A stretch of 57,603 bases of DNA from Armatimonadota bacterium. Its GTDB lineage: Bacteria; Armatimonadota; Armatimonadia; Armatimonadales; Capsulimonadaceae. The translations under genes and the position numbers were made by a program. The stretch spans positions 1 to 57,603 of the forward strand of contig JANXNV010000141.1 of the NCBI GenBank assembly GCA_025353925.1, in the 5' to 3' direction. Of the stretch, positions 45,227 through 55,141 are shown one piece after another. The stretch's first letter is position 1, and every line of letters starts with the position of its first letter. The notes beneath the pieces were generated by a model that did no database searches, was not told the origin of the DNA, and saw nothing but the letters and a program-made list of their open reading frames with translations.

Positions 45227-45931
45227 TTAATCCAGGAACCGAAACTTCAGCAAAGCCCAGGCCGCGTCGACCGCATCCCGCCAGCCGATCTTTTTGCCCT
45301 GCGCCTCCGTGCGAGGATGGTAATGGATCGGCAGCTCGTAGATTTTGTACCCGCGCTTGATCGCTTTGGCCGTTACTTCCGGGCAAAAGTCGAACTTGGC
45401 GCAGCGCAGGGGGATGGACTCGAGTGCGGAGCGGCGGAACATTTTGTAGCAGGTCGCCTCATCGGTGATCTGCGTGCCGAACAGCAGATTGGTCAGCCAG
45501 GGGAGCAGGCGGCGGGCGTAATAGAACTTATCGCGGGGGCCTTCGTCGTTTAGGCGCGAAGCGGTGCGGGAGAGGCGCGTGCCGTAAACAATCGCCGCTC
45601 CGGAGTCGATCCGGGCCAGCATAGGCACGAAATCGCGCGGATCGTACTCGCAGTCGGCATCCTGGATCACCACCACGTCCCCGGTCGCCTGTGCCAGTGC
45701 CAGCCGGATCGCTGCGCCCTTGCCGGCATTTTGAGGCGCATAAACGATTTTCAGATGCGGGTCATGGGCCGTTTCCAAAGCCTGCAGCCGCCGCCGCGTG
45801 TCGTCGGTCGAGCCGTCGTCCACAACGATCAGTTCCAGGGGGATCGGCAGCGCGAGAACCGCCGCAATGATCCTCTCCACCGTCGCTTCTTCGTTGTAGA
45901 CCGGCATGAGTACGGAGAGGCGGGGGGTCAT
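45227..45931 (-). CDS. Family 2 glycosyltransferase (DPM1/DPG synthase-like)
   Basis: MTPRLSVLMPVYNEEATVERI...'ELIVVDDGSTDDT', 'QDADCEYDPRDF'; true start ATG 45931, not the 47383 ORF-track start. Confidence 0.9.
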   Translation of the reverse strand: MTPRLSVLMPVYNEEATVERIIAAVLALPIPLELIVVDDGSTDDTRRRLQALETAHDPHLKIVYAPQNAGKGAAIRLALAQATGDVVVIQDADCEYDPRDFVPMLARIDSGAAIVYGTRLSRTASRLNDEGPRDKFYYARRLLPWLTNLLFGTQITDEATCYKMFRRSALESIPLRCAKFDFCPEVTAKAIKRGYKIYELPIHYHPRTEAQGKKIGWRDAVDAAWALLKFRFLD

Positions 45932-46021
45932 AATGAACTTATTATACCAGAATTCCCTTCCCGCACGAGTATGCCTGCTTGACAATGGAACGGCGGAACC
46001 CCATAATACGTTAGAGGTATT

Positions 46022-48490
46022 ATGGCGACTACTCCCACACAAAAACGACCCGGCACGCGGCGACCGGCGGCACCGCCCCGGCGAAAACGCTCCCCGTTCT
46101 GGTCGCGCGTCAAAGCGTTCTTCCAGATCATCACGTTTTTCTCCTGCCTCGCGATCGTCACCCTGATTGTCTGGCTCGTGCTGCGGCTGGAGCAGGCTCC
46201 GCGCACCATCGACCTGAACACGACGCCGCTGGGGATCACCTACATCTACTCTTCGGATGGAGTGAAGCTGGCTGAGTTTTTCCGGGAGCGGCGCAAAGTC
46301 GTTTCTATTGACGATATGCCGAAATATCTTCAGGATGCCACCGTGGCCTTCGAGGACAAGCGGTTTTACACCCACGCCGGCGTCGATTTTCGCGGCATTG
46401 CCCGTGCCCTGTCCAGCAACATCTCCCATGGCGATCTCAAAGGCGAAGGCGGCAGCACGATCACGCAGCAGCTGGCCCGGAACATGGGGATCGAGGGGCT
46501 GGATCGCCGGAAGTCGGTCGGACGAAAGTTCAATGAGTGGATCGTCGCGCATCAGATCGAGAACAGCTACAGCAAGTCGGAGATCCTGGCGATGTACCTC
46601 AACCAGGTGAACTACGGCAGCGGAGCCTACGGCGTGGAAGCCGCCGCGGAAGTCTACTTTAATAAGCACGTCAAACAGCTGGACCTCGCCCAGTGCGCCC
46701 TGCTGGCGGGCCTGCCGAACCGCCCGACGGAATACACTCCCTACAAAGATATGGACGCCGCCAAGGGCCAGCGCAAACGCGTCCTGGAACAGATGCTGGA
46801 CCAGAAGAAGATTACGCCGGAACAGTTCCAGAAGGCCGTTGCCGAGCCGATCAAACTGGCTGGGATGAAGGCTCCGGCTCAAGGGACGCAGATCGATCAT
46901 GCCCCCTACTTTGTGAATTATGTCACCGACCAGCTCCGCCGCAAGTATGGAAACGATCGGCTGTTCGAGGGCAATCTCAAGATTTACACGACACTCAACT
47001 GGCAGATGCAGCAGGCCGCCGAGGAAGAGCTGGTGCGCGGGATTCGTGAGGCGAACGGCTACGGCGCGAACCAGGGCGCACTGGTCTGCCTCGACCCCAA
47101 AACCGGCGAAATCAAAGCCATGGTGGGCGGGGTGGACTACAAGAAGAACCAGATCAATTACGCGACCCATGGCCGTCAGCCTGGCTCGGCATTTAAAGCC
47201 GTGGTCTACGCGGCGGCGATCAACGACGGCTCCGTGAAGGAGACCTCCGAAGTCTACGACGGCCCCCGGCGGGGCGACGGCTTCTGGCTGCCGCATGACG
47301 ATACGCCCTATTCTTACCGATCCGTGGACCTGCGGACCGCCATGGCCTACTCTATTAATGTCCCCGCCGTGCGCGTCATCCATTTGATCGGGCCGCAGAC
47401 CGCGATTCGCTACGCCCGCATGATGGGTGTCCGGTCCAACACACCCCTGGACCCGGTGCTGTCACTGGCACTCGGCTCCAGCCCGGTCTCCCCGCTGGAA
47501 ATGGCGAGTGTCTATTCGACCTTTCCCGCCGGCGGCAACCACCCGGAACCCTCCGCCTGGACCCGGCTGGCTGATGCCCAGGACAATGTGATCGAGGATG
47601 TCCCCCCGGCCATCGAGACCCACGTGCTGCAAAAAGAGACCGTGACCCAGCTTGACGATATGCTGCGGGCAGTCGTCACTCAGGACGGCGGCACGGGCCG
47701 CATGGTCGCCCAGTATATCCCGGAAGCACGCGGCAAGACAGGCACCACTCAGGAGCACAAAGACGTCTGGTTTGTCGGGTATTCTCCGACCCTCGTCACC
47801 GCCGTTTGGGCCGGGCATCCGATTGTCAAATCGAAGACCCAGAAAGCCGCCTACGGCCAGCCGATGGAATCGAACGCTTTCGGCGGCACCGTGTGCGCCC
47901 CGATCTGGGGCCGCTTCATGGCCCGCGCCCAGCCGATCTTCCAGGCGGCCGTCGCCAAAGAGGCGGCCCAGGCGGCGAAAGCCAAGGCCAAGCTTGCTCC
48001 CGTTCTGAGACCCGCGACCAATACCGACACGTCGGACAGCTCTGCGGATGCCTCCGTACCTGCCCCGCGTGAACGCCGCCGACGCCCCGCCCCGCCGCAT
48101 GACAACGGCGACGGCACCGTCACGGTGAATGTCGACGATACCAGCGGCCTGCTCGCCCCCGAAGGCTCGAGTGCCTCTCATCCTGAAACGTTCAGCACCG
48201 GCACGGAGCCGTCAACCCTGTCGCCGCAGTACACGGCCACGCCGACCGATGCCACCGGCGGCAGCACGGATACCGGAACCTCCAGCAGCGGCACACCCCC
48301 CTCCGACACGCCTCGGACCCCACGCCGTCGCCGCCACGCCTCCCGCGACACCGTGACCCTGATGATCAATCCCGAGGACGGCATGCTGGCGACCAAGTGG
48401 TGCCCGCAGCAGGTCTCGCAGACGTTCACGCGCGGGGAGGGGCCGCATCGCTACAGCACCATGTACTCGGCTCCGCCGGGAGAGCAGTAA
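46022..48490 (+). CDS. Class A penicillin-binding protein (PBP1A-like)
   Basis: 'ATVAFEDKRFYTHAGVDFRGIARAL', 'EGGSTITQQLARN', 'RQPGSAFKAVVY', 'ARGKTGTTQEHKDVWFVGYSP'. Confidence 0.95.
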   Translation: MATTPTQKRPGTRRPAAPPRRKRSPFWSRVKAFFQIITFFSCLAIVTLIVWLVLRLEQAPRTIDLNTTPLGITYIYSSDGVKLAEFFRERRKVVSIDDMPKYLQDATVAFEDKRFYTHAGVDFRGIARALSSNISHGDLKGEGGSTITQQLARNMGIEGLDRRKSVGRKFNEWIVAHQIENSYSKSEILAMYLNQVNYGSGAYGVEAAAEVYFNKHVKQLDLAQCALLAGLPNRPTEYTPYKDMDAAKGQRKRVLEQMLDQKKITPEQFQKAVAEPIKLAGMKAPAQGTQIDHAPYFVNYVTDQLRRKYGNDRLFEGNLKIYTTLNWQMQQAAEEELVRGIREANGYGANQGALVCLDPKTGEIKAMVGGVDYKKNQINYATHGRQPGSAFKAVVYAAAINDGSVKETSEVYDGPRRGDGFWLPHDDTPYSYRSVDLRTAMAYSINVPAVRVIHLIGPQTAIRYARMMGVRSNTPLDPVLSLALGSSPVSPLEMASVYSTFPAGGNHPEPSAWTRLADAQDNVIEDVPPAIETHVLQKETVTQLDDMLRAVVTQDGGTGRMVAQYIPEARGKTGTTQEHKDVWFVGYSPTLVTAVWAGHPIVKSKTQKAAYGQPMESNAFGGTVCAPIWGRFMARAQPIFQAAVAKEAAQAAKAKAKLAPVLRPATNTDTSDSSADASVPAPRERRRRPAPPHDNGDGTVTVNVDDTSGLLAPEGSSASHPETFSTGTEPSTLSPQYTATPTDATGGSTDTGTSSSGTPPSDTPRTPRRRRHASRDTVTLMINPEDGMLATKWCPQQVSQTFTRGEGPHRYSTMYSAPPGEQ

Positions 48491-48574
48491 ACCAAAAAGC
48501 ACCCATGAGCAAGTCAATGACTTTTGCGATGCCAACAAACCAAACTGGTAGCCAAGGCAGCTCAGGGCATTCAG

Positions 48575-48758
48575 ACCCGGCATTGAAATACCGGTCTACT
48601 CGGAGAAAGTGCCTCCGGCACTGAAGACCGAGAGGGCGAATACAAAGGGCGGAGGTGACTAAGAGGGCGCAGCGAGCAGCGCACCCTACGGACGTGGAAA
48701 GAAATATCCCAGTCACGCAGTGACTTTCTCCGGGTAGTCCGGCATTTCAATGCCGGTT
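48575..48758. repeat. MITE-/REP-like structured inverted-repeat element, copy B (~184 bp)
   Basis: Same layout as 39459-39639 (terminal inverted repeats plus core AAGAGGGCGC.GC.AGCAGCGCACCCTACGG), diverged. Confidence 0.85.
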
Positions 48759-48846
48759 CCGGAGACCGAAAGTAGACGGTGCAGATCGTTGGCCGCCCCC
48801 TCCCCGGCGGGTGGGACGACCGTAAAGAAAGCAGCAGGAGTTAAGA

Positions 48847-49440
48847 ATGGGAAAGGAGCGGATGGCGGCGTTTAGTGACGGCGTACTGGCGATTATCATT
48901 ACGATCATGGTATTGGAATTCAAAGTGCCGCACGGGACCGACATGTCCGCCTTACGCCCTTTGATCCCGACGTTTCTGAGCTATGTCCTGAGTCTTATCT
49001 ACATTGGGATTCACTGGAACAACCATCACTACCTGCTGGCGGTCACGGAGCGGGTGAGCGGGGCGATTTTGTGGGCGAATACGCACCTGCTGTTCTGGCT
49101 GTCCCTGATTCCGATCACGACGGCATGGATGGGCGAAAACCACTTCGCCCCCGCACCGACGGCGGTGTACGGGATCGTGCTGCTGGCGGCGGCGATTGCC
49201 TACGGAATACTGCAGCACATGATTTTGCACATTGAAGGACCAAAATCGCTGCTGGCATCGGCCCTGGGACGTGACATCAAAGGCAAAGTTTCGCCGGCCC
49301 TTTATTTTTGCGCCGTGGTGTTTGCGTTTTGGAAACCCTGGATCGCCGAGATCTTTTACGTGCTCGTCGCATTCATGTGGCTTGTCCCGGACCGCCGAAT
49401 CGAGCGCAGCATTGTCTCCTCACGAGAAATTCATTCATGA
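48847..49440 (+). CDS. TMEM175-family (DUF1211) predicted potassium channel
   Basis: 'RMAAFSDGVLAIIITIMVLEFKVP' FSDGV motif, 'HWNNHHYLL', multiple TM segments. Confidence 0.88.
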   Translation: MGKERMAAFSDGVLAIIITIMVLEFKVPHGTDMSALRPLIPTFLSYVLSLIYIGIHWNNHHYLLAVTERVSGAILWANTHLLFWLSLIPITTAWMGENHFAPAPTAVYGIVLLAAAIAYGILQHMILHIEGPKSLLASALGRDIKGKVSPALYFCAVVFAFWKPWIAEIFYVLVAFMWLVPDRRIERSIVSSREIHS

Positions 49441-51305
49441 TCCGCACTCCCCCCAACCCCCTGCGCCGCTCTGAAGGAGCCGGTCAGCCCCCGCCCTCTC
49501 GGCGTCAGGAGCAGAAGACTGCTTCTCAGCGGGCGATTGGCTTCGGCCTAGTCATTGGGCTGCTCTTTCTGGCACTGCTGACTCGGCTCTGGTACCTGCA
49601 GGTGGTCCACGGCGACGATTTCCGGGAGGCGGCTCAGGCCAACCAGTCCCGGCATGTCCGTACCACCGCTCCGCGCGGGGTTATCACCGACCGCCATGGC
49701 GTACTGCTGGCGGCAAACCGGCCCCGGCTGGCCCTGTATGCGACCCCCGATGTGGCAAAGAATCCTCTTGTTCTCTCCCGGCTGAGTGCGCTGATCGGCA
49801 TCCCGGCGGAGGAGATCAAGCAGACGATCCTGGACACGAAGCAGAACCCTTACGACCCCCTGCGGATCGCCCTGGATGTGCCGATGGAGACGGTGACGCA
49901 GATCGAAGAGAATAAGCCGTTCCTGCCTGGTGTCAGCACCCAGCCGGAACCCGTGCGCTGGTATCCGCGCGGGTCGCTGGCGGCGCATCTGCTGGGGACG
50001 ATGGGCCGGATCAACGACACGGAGTGGAAATCCAGGCGCGTCGCCGGGTACAGCAGCGACGATTTTCTGGGCAAAACCGGGATCGAATCGGCGTTCGAAC
50101 ATTACCTGCGCGGCAAGCCCGGCGGCACCGATGTCCAAATCGACGCGCATGGGCGCATGCTGCGGACACTCAATGCCGCTGATCCCGCGCCCGGCGGGAC
50201 AGTGACTCTGACCGTGGATGCGGGTGTGCAGGCTGCCGCTGAGCGTGTCTTCAAAGAACACGGCTTCATTGGTGCGGCAGTGGCGATCAACCCGCAGACC
50301 GGAGCCGTTCTGGCCATGGCCTCCGCCCCGACATTCGACCCGGACCAGTTCGCAAAAGGCATCACGGCGGCCAACTGGAAGCCGCTGCACGACAGCCCCG
50401 CGCACCCTTTGATCAACCGCACTCTTGATGCCATGTACCCCCCCGGGTCGACCTTCAAGCCGGTTGTCGCCTGTGCGGGCCTGGAGACGGGGGCGATTAC
50501 GACCGGCAGCAGTGTCTACTGCCCGGGGTCATACCATCTGGGCCGCGCCCGATTCGGCTGCTGGACACGGCACGACGGCACGGGCTTTGTTAAGGCCATC
50601 GCTCAATCCTGTGACGTGTTTTTCTATGTCGCCGGACAGAAGATCGGGCCGGACCGGATGTCGTTTTATTCCAAGCAGTTCGGGCTGGCCGAAAAGACCG
50701 GGATCGACCTGGGCGGCGAGGACATCGGCTCCATCCCCTCCCCTGCCTGGAAAGCGAAGCACTTCAAGCGGTTAGGTCCGCAGTTTTCGACGTGGTTCGG
50801 CGGGGACACGCTGCACATGTCGATTGGGCAGGGGGACGTGCTGACGACCCCGCTGCAAATGGCCCGGGTAGCGGCGACTCTGGCGAACGGCGGCAAAGTC
50901 CTGCAGCCGTATACGGTTGAGAGGATCACCGACGGCACCGCGGCGGGGCAGGTGCTGTATCGCGGCACTCCGAAGCTTGTTCGGCGGGTCCCGATCAGCC
51001 CCGTCAACATGGAGGCGGTGCGCTCAGCCATGCGGGCGACGGTGACGAACGGTACGGGCAAAGTAGTCAACTTCCCCGGGGTCGCCGTCGCCGCAAAAAC
51101 CGGCTCGGCGCAGACCCACGGCACGGCCAAAACCCATGGCCTGTTTATCTGCTTCGCCCCCTATGACCACCCGACCATTGCGATCGCGGCGATTGTCGAG
51201 CATGGCGGACACGGCGGCGACACGGCGGGAAAGGTCGCCCGGGCGATGCTGCTGGCCCATTTCCACCTAAAAGATACCGGAGGAACATCAGGCCGGAGCG
51301 ACTAG
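49437..51305 (+). CDS. mrdA: Penicillin-binding protein 2
   Basis: ATGA overlap with upstream stop (ATG 49437); 'RGVITDRHGVLLAANRPRLALY', 'YPPGSTFKPVVACAGLE', 'SCDVFFYVAGQKIG', 'AAKTGSAQTHG'. Confidence 0.93.
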   Translation: MIRTPPNPLRRSEGAGQPPPSRRQEQKTASQRAIGFGLVIGLLFLALLTRLWYLQVVHGDDFREAAQANQSRHVRTTAPRGVITDRHGVLLAANRPRLALYATPDVAKNPLVLSRLSALIGIPAEEIKQTILDTKQNPYDPLRIALDVPMETVTQIEENKPFLPGVSTQPEPVRWYPRGSLAAHLLGTMGRINDTEWKSRRVAGYSSDDFLGKTGIESAFEHYLRGKPGGTDVQIDAHGRMLRTLNAADPAPGGTVTLTVDAGVQAAAERVFKEHGFIGAAVAINPQTGAVLAMASAPTFDPDQFAKGITAANWKPLHDSPAHPLINRTLDAMYPPGSTFKPVVACAGLETGAITTGSSVYCPGSYHLGRARFGCWTRHDGTGFVKAIAQSCDVFFYVAGQKIGPDRMSFYSKQFGLAEKTGIDLGGEDIGSIPSPAWKAKHFKRLGPQFSTWFGGDTLHMSIGQGDVLTTPLQMARVAATLANGGKVLQPYTVERITDGTAAGQVLYRGTPKLVRRVPISPVNMEAVRSAMRATVTNGTGKVVNFPGVAVAAKTGSAQTHGTAKTHGLFICFAPYDHPTIAIAAIVEHGGHGGDTAGKVARAMLLAHFHLKDTGGTSGRSD

Positions 51306-51422
51306 TGCTTATTTTGATATTTTGCAATTACAGTAATCTTGCAAGTTGGCACGGAATTTGATATAACAGGATAGTATCTCGCGCCGTGAACTCACCGTTC
51401 AGGAAACACTGCAGTCACTCCT

Positions 51423-52562
51423 ATGCCTAGCCCTAAGAAACTCGGTCCCTTCAAAACACTCGAAAAGTCCACCGCCCTTGCCTGGAAGCATCTTAGCCGC
51501 AGCCTCAGCCGCAGTCATCGGGACAACATCCGGGATATCAAGTCTCTGAAGCAGGACCAGGTCAACAATGCCCGCTGGCAGGTAAAACACTTATTCACGA
51601 CCTATCAGGCCACGCTCTGGCGGCGGATCGCACTGCTGATGGGAGCGGTCACCGTCGCCGCACTGGCGGGCATGGCTTTGATGTATTTCCGCTTCACTCC
51701 CGCCCGTCCTCTGGTCACGATCGGGAACCATGTCATTCAGCGGAAAGAATATCTGGCGAAGCTCGATGAAGCGGCAGGCCAGTCCGTGCTGACCAAGATC
51801 GTGTTCGCCGACCTCGTCCGTCAGGCTGCCCTAAAAGCTGGAGCGATGCCGACAGCGGCCCAGATCGATGCTCGTTTTGCAGATATGCAGCGGCACGGAC
51901 AGGCAATGCCGACCGGGGCGGCACTGGCTTCGTTCCGCGAAGACACGACCCTCGATATGGCGATGGAAAACCTGCGGATCGCCGGAGTCACCGTCTCGCC
52001 TACCGAGATCGCCCAGATTTATGCCAAAAATAAAGCCCTGCTTACCGAGCCGGCGCAGGTGCAGTCGATTTTAGTCGTCACTCCCAGCAGCTTCGGGGCG
52101 CAGAACGCCACCGCCCTGCTCACCCAGGGCAAGACCGCCGCCCAGATCGCGGCAGTGCCGGAGATGCATGTGGACGGCGAAGACGGCTTCCATATCAACA
52201 TGAATTCCCTCCCAGGACCCCTGCACAAGAAAATCGTCCAGACAGCGCTCGAGATGTCGTCCGGCCAGATCACGTCGGTGCCGGTCGGAACGGGATATCT
52301 GGTGATCAAGTGCCTGCAGAAGACTCCCGCCCACCTGCCCTCCCTGCCGGAAATCCAGGAGAAGCTGACCCGGGCCGTGAAGCTGCAAAAAGCACCGTCC
52401 GCCAGTGTCGAAATGGCGAAGCTGTACAAGGCCAACAAGCCAAGCTTCGACATGGACCGCTACGCCGCTTACTTTGCCGGGATCGACCATGCCGAAGTGA
52501 CCGCCTCCGCCGACGCTCCGAAGACGACGGCGGTTCCCAAGACGACGGCGGACCCGCGCTAA
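51423..52562 (+). CDS. Membrane-anchored SurA/PPIase-like protein, exosortase-cluster associated
   Basis: Single TM after a ~65-aa cytoplasmic segment, then SurA-N-like helices and 'EDGFHINMNSLPGPLHKKIVQTALEMSSGQITSVPVGTGYLVIKCLQKTPAHLPSLPEIQEKL' typical of PpiC/EpsD-type proteins. Confidence 0.7.
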   Translation: MPSPKKLGPFKTLEKSTALAWKHLSRSLSRSHRDNIRDIKSLKQDQVNNARWQVKHLFTTYQATLWRRIALLMGAVTVAALAGMALMYFRFTPARPLVTIGNHVIQRKEYLAKLDEAAGQSVLTKIVFADLVRQAALKAGAMPTAAQIDARFADMQRHGQAMPTGAALASFREDTTLDMAMENLRIAGVTVSPTEIAQIYAKNKALLTEPAQVQSILVVTPSSFGAQNATALLTQGKTAAQIAAVPEMHVDGEDGFHINMNSLPGPLHKKIVQTALEMSSGQITSVPVGTGYLVIKCLQKTPAHLPSLPEIQEKLTRAVKLQKAPSASVEMAKLYKANKPSFDMDRYAAYFAGIDHAEVTASADAPKTTAVPKTTADPR

Positions 52563-52563
52563 G

Positions 52564-53454
52564 ATGACACCACTTCTGGACCGCCCGAATACCCCGCAGG
52601 CGGCCCCTGCCCGCCACGACCCCTTCACGAGGCTGCTGCTGCTGGTCGGCTTGGGCCTGCTGCTGGCGGTCTCCTGGCCGATCCCGATCCACCTGTACCG
52701 CGAATATACGGCGTTTGAATCCTACTACTCCTATGGGCCGGTCATTCCCTTTCTTGCGTGCTTCATGCTCTGGCATCGCCGCACCGCCCTGGCTCAGGCC
52801 GTGCAGAAACCCTGCCTGGCGGCCCTGGCGGTCCTGGTGCCTGCTCTGGCCCTGCTGATCTGGTCCAGCGGGCAGGAGCTGGCCTGGGTCATGGACAACA
52901 CGTTTTTTGTCTGCCTTTACAGCGGCCTCTGGCTGGTACTGGGGACGCAGTGGATCTGGGCCGCCGCCTTCCCGCTTGCCTTCCTGCTCTGGATGGCTCC
53001 TCTGCCCGGACCCCTGCTTAACGATGCCACGTACGGCAGCCAGCACTTCTGCACCCTTGCCGCCGCGCAGATGCTGCATTTCTTCGGCTTCCACCCGGTG
53101 GTCACCGGCAGCATCATTCAGCTTGACAACTTTTCACTTTTCGTCGATGTCCCCTGCTCGGGCCTGAAGAACCTGCTCTCGCTGATGATGATCAGTGCGG
53201 CGTTCGCCTACCTGCTCGACGGCTCCACCGCAAAGCGGGTGCTGCTGTTCTTGTTTAGCGTGCCGCTCAGCATTGCCGTGAACGTCACCCGCTTGACCTT
53301 GCTGGGGGTAGTCGGCGAGTGCTTTGGAACTCATGCCGCGCATGTGTTTCACGACTGGGATGGTCTCCTCAGCCTCGTGCTGGGCGTGACCGCCCTCTTT
53401 TGGTTTGCTCGGAGGATTGGATGTCGAACATTCGCTGGGTGGCCGCTGTTCTAG
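52564..53454 (+). CDS. Exosortase
   Basis: Multi-TM; catalytic motifs 'VPCSGLKNLLSLM' (Cys), 'VNVTRLTLLG' (Arg), 'HVFHDWDGL' (His). Confidence 0.92.
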   Translation: MTPLLDRPNTPQAAPARHDPFTRLLLLVGLGLLLAVSWPIPIHLYREYTAFESYYSYGPVIPFLACFMLWHRRTALAQAVQKPCLAALAVLVPALALLIWSSGQELAWVMDNTFFVCLYSGLWLVLGTQWIWAAAFPLAFLLWMAPLPGPLLNDATYGSQHFCTLAAAQMLHFFGFHPVVTGSIIQLDNFSLFVDVPCSGLKNLLSLMMISAAFAYLLDGSTAKRVLLFLFSVPLSIAVNVTRLTLLGVVGECFGTHAAHVFHDWDGLLSLVLGVTALFWFARRIGCRTFAGWPLF

Positions 53455-54074
53455 TGCTCGCCCTGGTTGCCGCACTCGCCGTCAAAATGCATTGGAAGCC
53501 GTACCAGAGTACCGTCGTGCCTCTGAAGGAGGCGGATGTCCCGCTAACCGTGGCCGGGTATACCGCGCCGCCGGACGGCGAGTGGAACCACGCGCAGGAA
53601 GCTTCTGCCGAGCAGTTTATCCAGCAATCGAAGGTCGTCGCCCGGGTCTACCGCAGCGGAGGCGATGAAATCAGCTTCCTGCTGGTCAGCGGCAGCGGGC
53701 GCACCGCCCTGCATGACCCCCGCCTCTGCTTGACCGGCTCAGGCTGGCGGCTTTCCGATGCCCATACGGAGGCATTGCCGGGCACGCCCATCGTCATGCA
53801 GCAGAACGAAGCCGCGACCGTTACCGCACTGCCGGACACGTCGCTGACCTACTTCTACATCGTCAAAGGCCGCGCCATCAGCAGCCCGACCGAGATCCGG
53901 ATCGCCCTCCTCGGCAGCTCCCTGCTGGGCCGCGACAGTGCCCCCGTCTATTTCTTCCGCTTCATTCAGCCGATCAGCCCGGACCCGGCTCAGGCCAAGC
54001 TCAATCGTGCCCACATGCTCGCCTTCGCCGCCGAGATGTGGCGGCAAATGCAGCCGAAGCTGCGCTCCGCCTAG
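53421..54074 (+). CDS. epsI: EpsI-family exosortase-associated protein
   Basis: MSNIRWVAAVLVLALVAAL...'ISFLLVSGSGRTALHDPRLCLTGSGW' (HxPxxCL...GW); overlaps the exosortase 3' end by 34 nt. Confidence 0.85.
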   Translation: MSNIRWVAAVLVLALVAALAVKMHWKPYQSTVVPLKEADVPLTVAGYTAPPDGEWNHAQEASAEQFIQQSKVVARVYRSGGDEISFLLVSGSGRTALHDPRLCLTGSGWRLSDAHTEALPGTPIVMQQNEAATVTALPDTSLTYFYIVKGRAISSPTEIRIALLGSSLLGRDSAPVYFFRFIQPISPDPAQAKLNRAHMLAFAAEMWRQMQPKLRSA

Positions 54075-55069
54075 CGGATCAGCTTTTTGGAGAACAGCTT
54101 TTTGAGGAGCGCATCCCAGTGTATCCGCAGCAGGGCGTAATAAGTGCGCCGGGAGATCGTTGACGGCTCCGTCTCCTCAAATCGCGCGAAGTAGTAATGG
54201 GTGATCAGCCAGCGCGGGGTCGGTACAAAGATGCGCCTGAGCATGTTCGCACGGGCCGACGGGGTCTCCAGAAAAAACAGCAGCAGAGGGAGCCGAAGCC
54301 TCTCCGTCCGCGCTTCGTCTCGAATACGAGCGAGCGTCAGCCGCTCCAGCCGGTTCCGCCCGAAGCACGGGGCGAGGTCGTCCAGCACCGCCGCCGGGAT
54401 TGCTGTCCCGAGCAGCTTGTGCGCGGCAGTCAGCCCCGCAAAGCACGCCGCGCCTGCCCGTGCCCGCTTCGCGGCCCTGGTCAGCAGGGGCCAGTCCACC
54501 TCACCGCTCAGGCAGACCTGATGAATATCGCGCAGCGACAGCGGGGCGGCCAGCGTATGACACGCCAGATGCAGGCACAGATGCAGGAGCTGGTCCGCCG
54601 TCCCCAGCACCCGCGCTTCTTCGCCCGCTAAAGTCACCGAACGCGCCCGGTCCCAGGTCCCCACCTCCTCAAACTGCACCACTCCAAAAAAGAGCGGGTT
54701 GTTGATCAGCTCCGTGTGCAGCTCCACCACCACCGGCCCGCGCTCGGTATGCTTGAAAAAGTTCGTCTGGCAATACCTGCCGGCGACGAGATCCTCCCAC
54801 TGCGCTTCCTCCGGGCTATACCCCAGCCGTTCCAGCAGCGTCCGGGCCTGAGCGATCTCCGACTTCCGCACCAGCACGTCCAAATCCCCAAATCGCCGCT
54901 GGCTCGGGCGCGAGTAAACCGTTTCCGCCAGCGCGGCCCCCTTCAAAACCATCACGTCGAGGGTGTCTGCACGGAACACCTGCAGCAGCTCCGCGAGATG
55001 CGGACGGAAAAACGCAAATTGGACCAGTGCCTGGATTTCGTCATCGGGAGAGATAGGCGTCATACGCAA
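54071..55069 (-). CDS. Nucleotidyltransferase family protein (uncharacterised NTP_transf_5-like)
   Basis: 'DVMVLKGAALAETVYSRPSQRRFGDLDVLVRKSEIAQARTLLERLGYSP'. Confidence 0.85.
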   Translation of the reverse strand: MRMTPISPDDEIQALVQFAFFRPHLAELLQVFRADTLDVMVLKGAALAETVYSRPSQRRFGDLDVLVRKSEIAQARTLLERLGYSPEEAQWEDLVAGRYCQTNFFKHTERGPVVVELHTELINNPLFFGVVQFEEVGTWDRARSVTLAGEEARVLGTADQLLHLCLHLACHTLAAPLSLRDIHQVCLSGEVDWPLLTRAAKRARAGAACFAGLTAAHKLLGTAIPAAVLDDLAPCFGRNRLERLTLARIRDEARTERLRLPLLLFFLETPSARANMLRRIFVPTPRWLITHYYFARFEETEPSTISRRTYYALLRIHWDALLKKLFSKKLIR

Positions 55070-55141
55070 TGGAGGAGAGTTTAGAGTGCAAAAGCCCCCC
55101 TGCTCCCGAAAATGGGGGCAGGGAGACGAAATAGCCGATTT

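Noticed and set aside
45932-47383. N-terminal part of the 718-aa minus ORF (45227-47383)
   Set aside because: It lies antisense to the clear PBP1A gene; the real glycosyltransferase starts at MTPRLSVLMPVYNEE (45931).
52516-52559. Short direct repeat PKTTAVPKTTADPR near the end of the PPIase-like gene
   Set aside because: Simple low-complexity coding duplication; not obviously functional.
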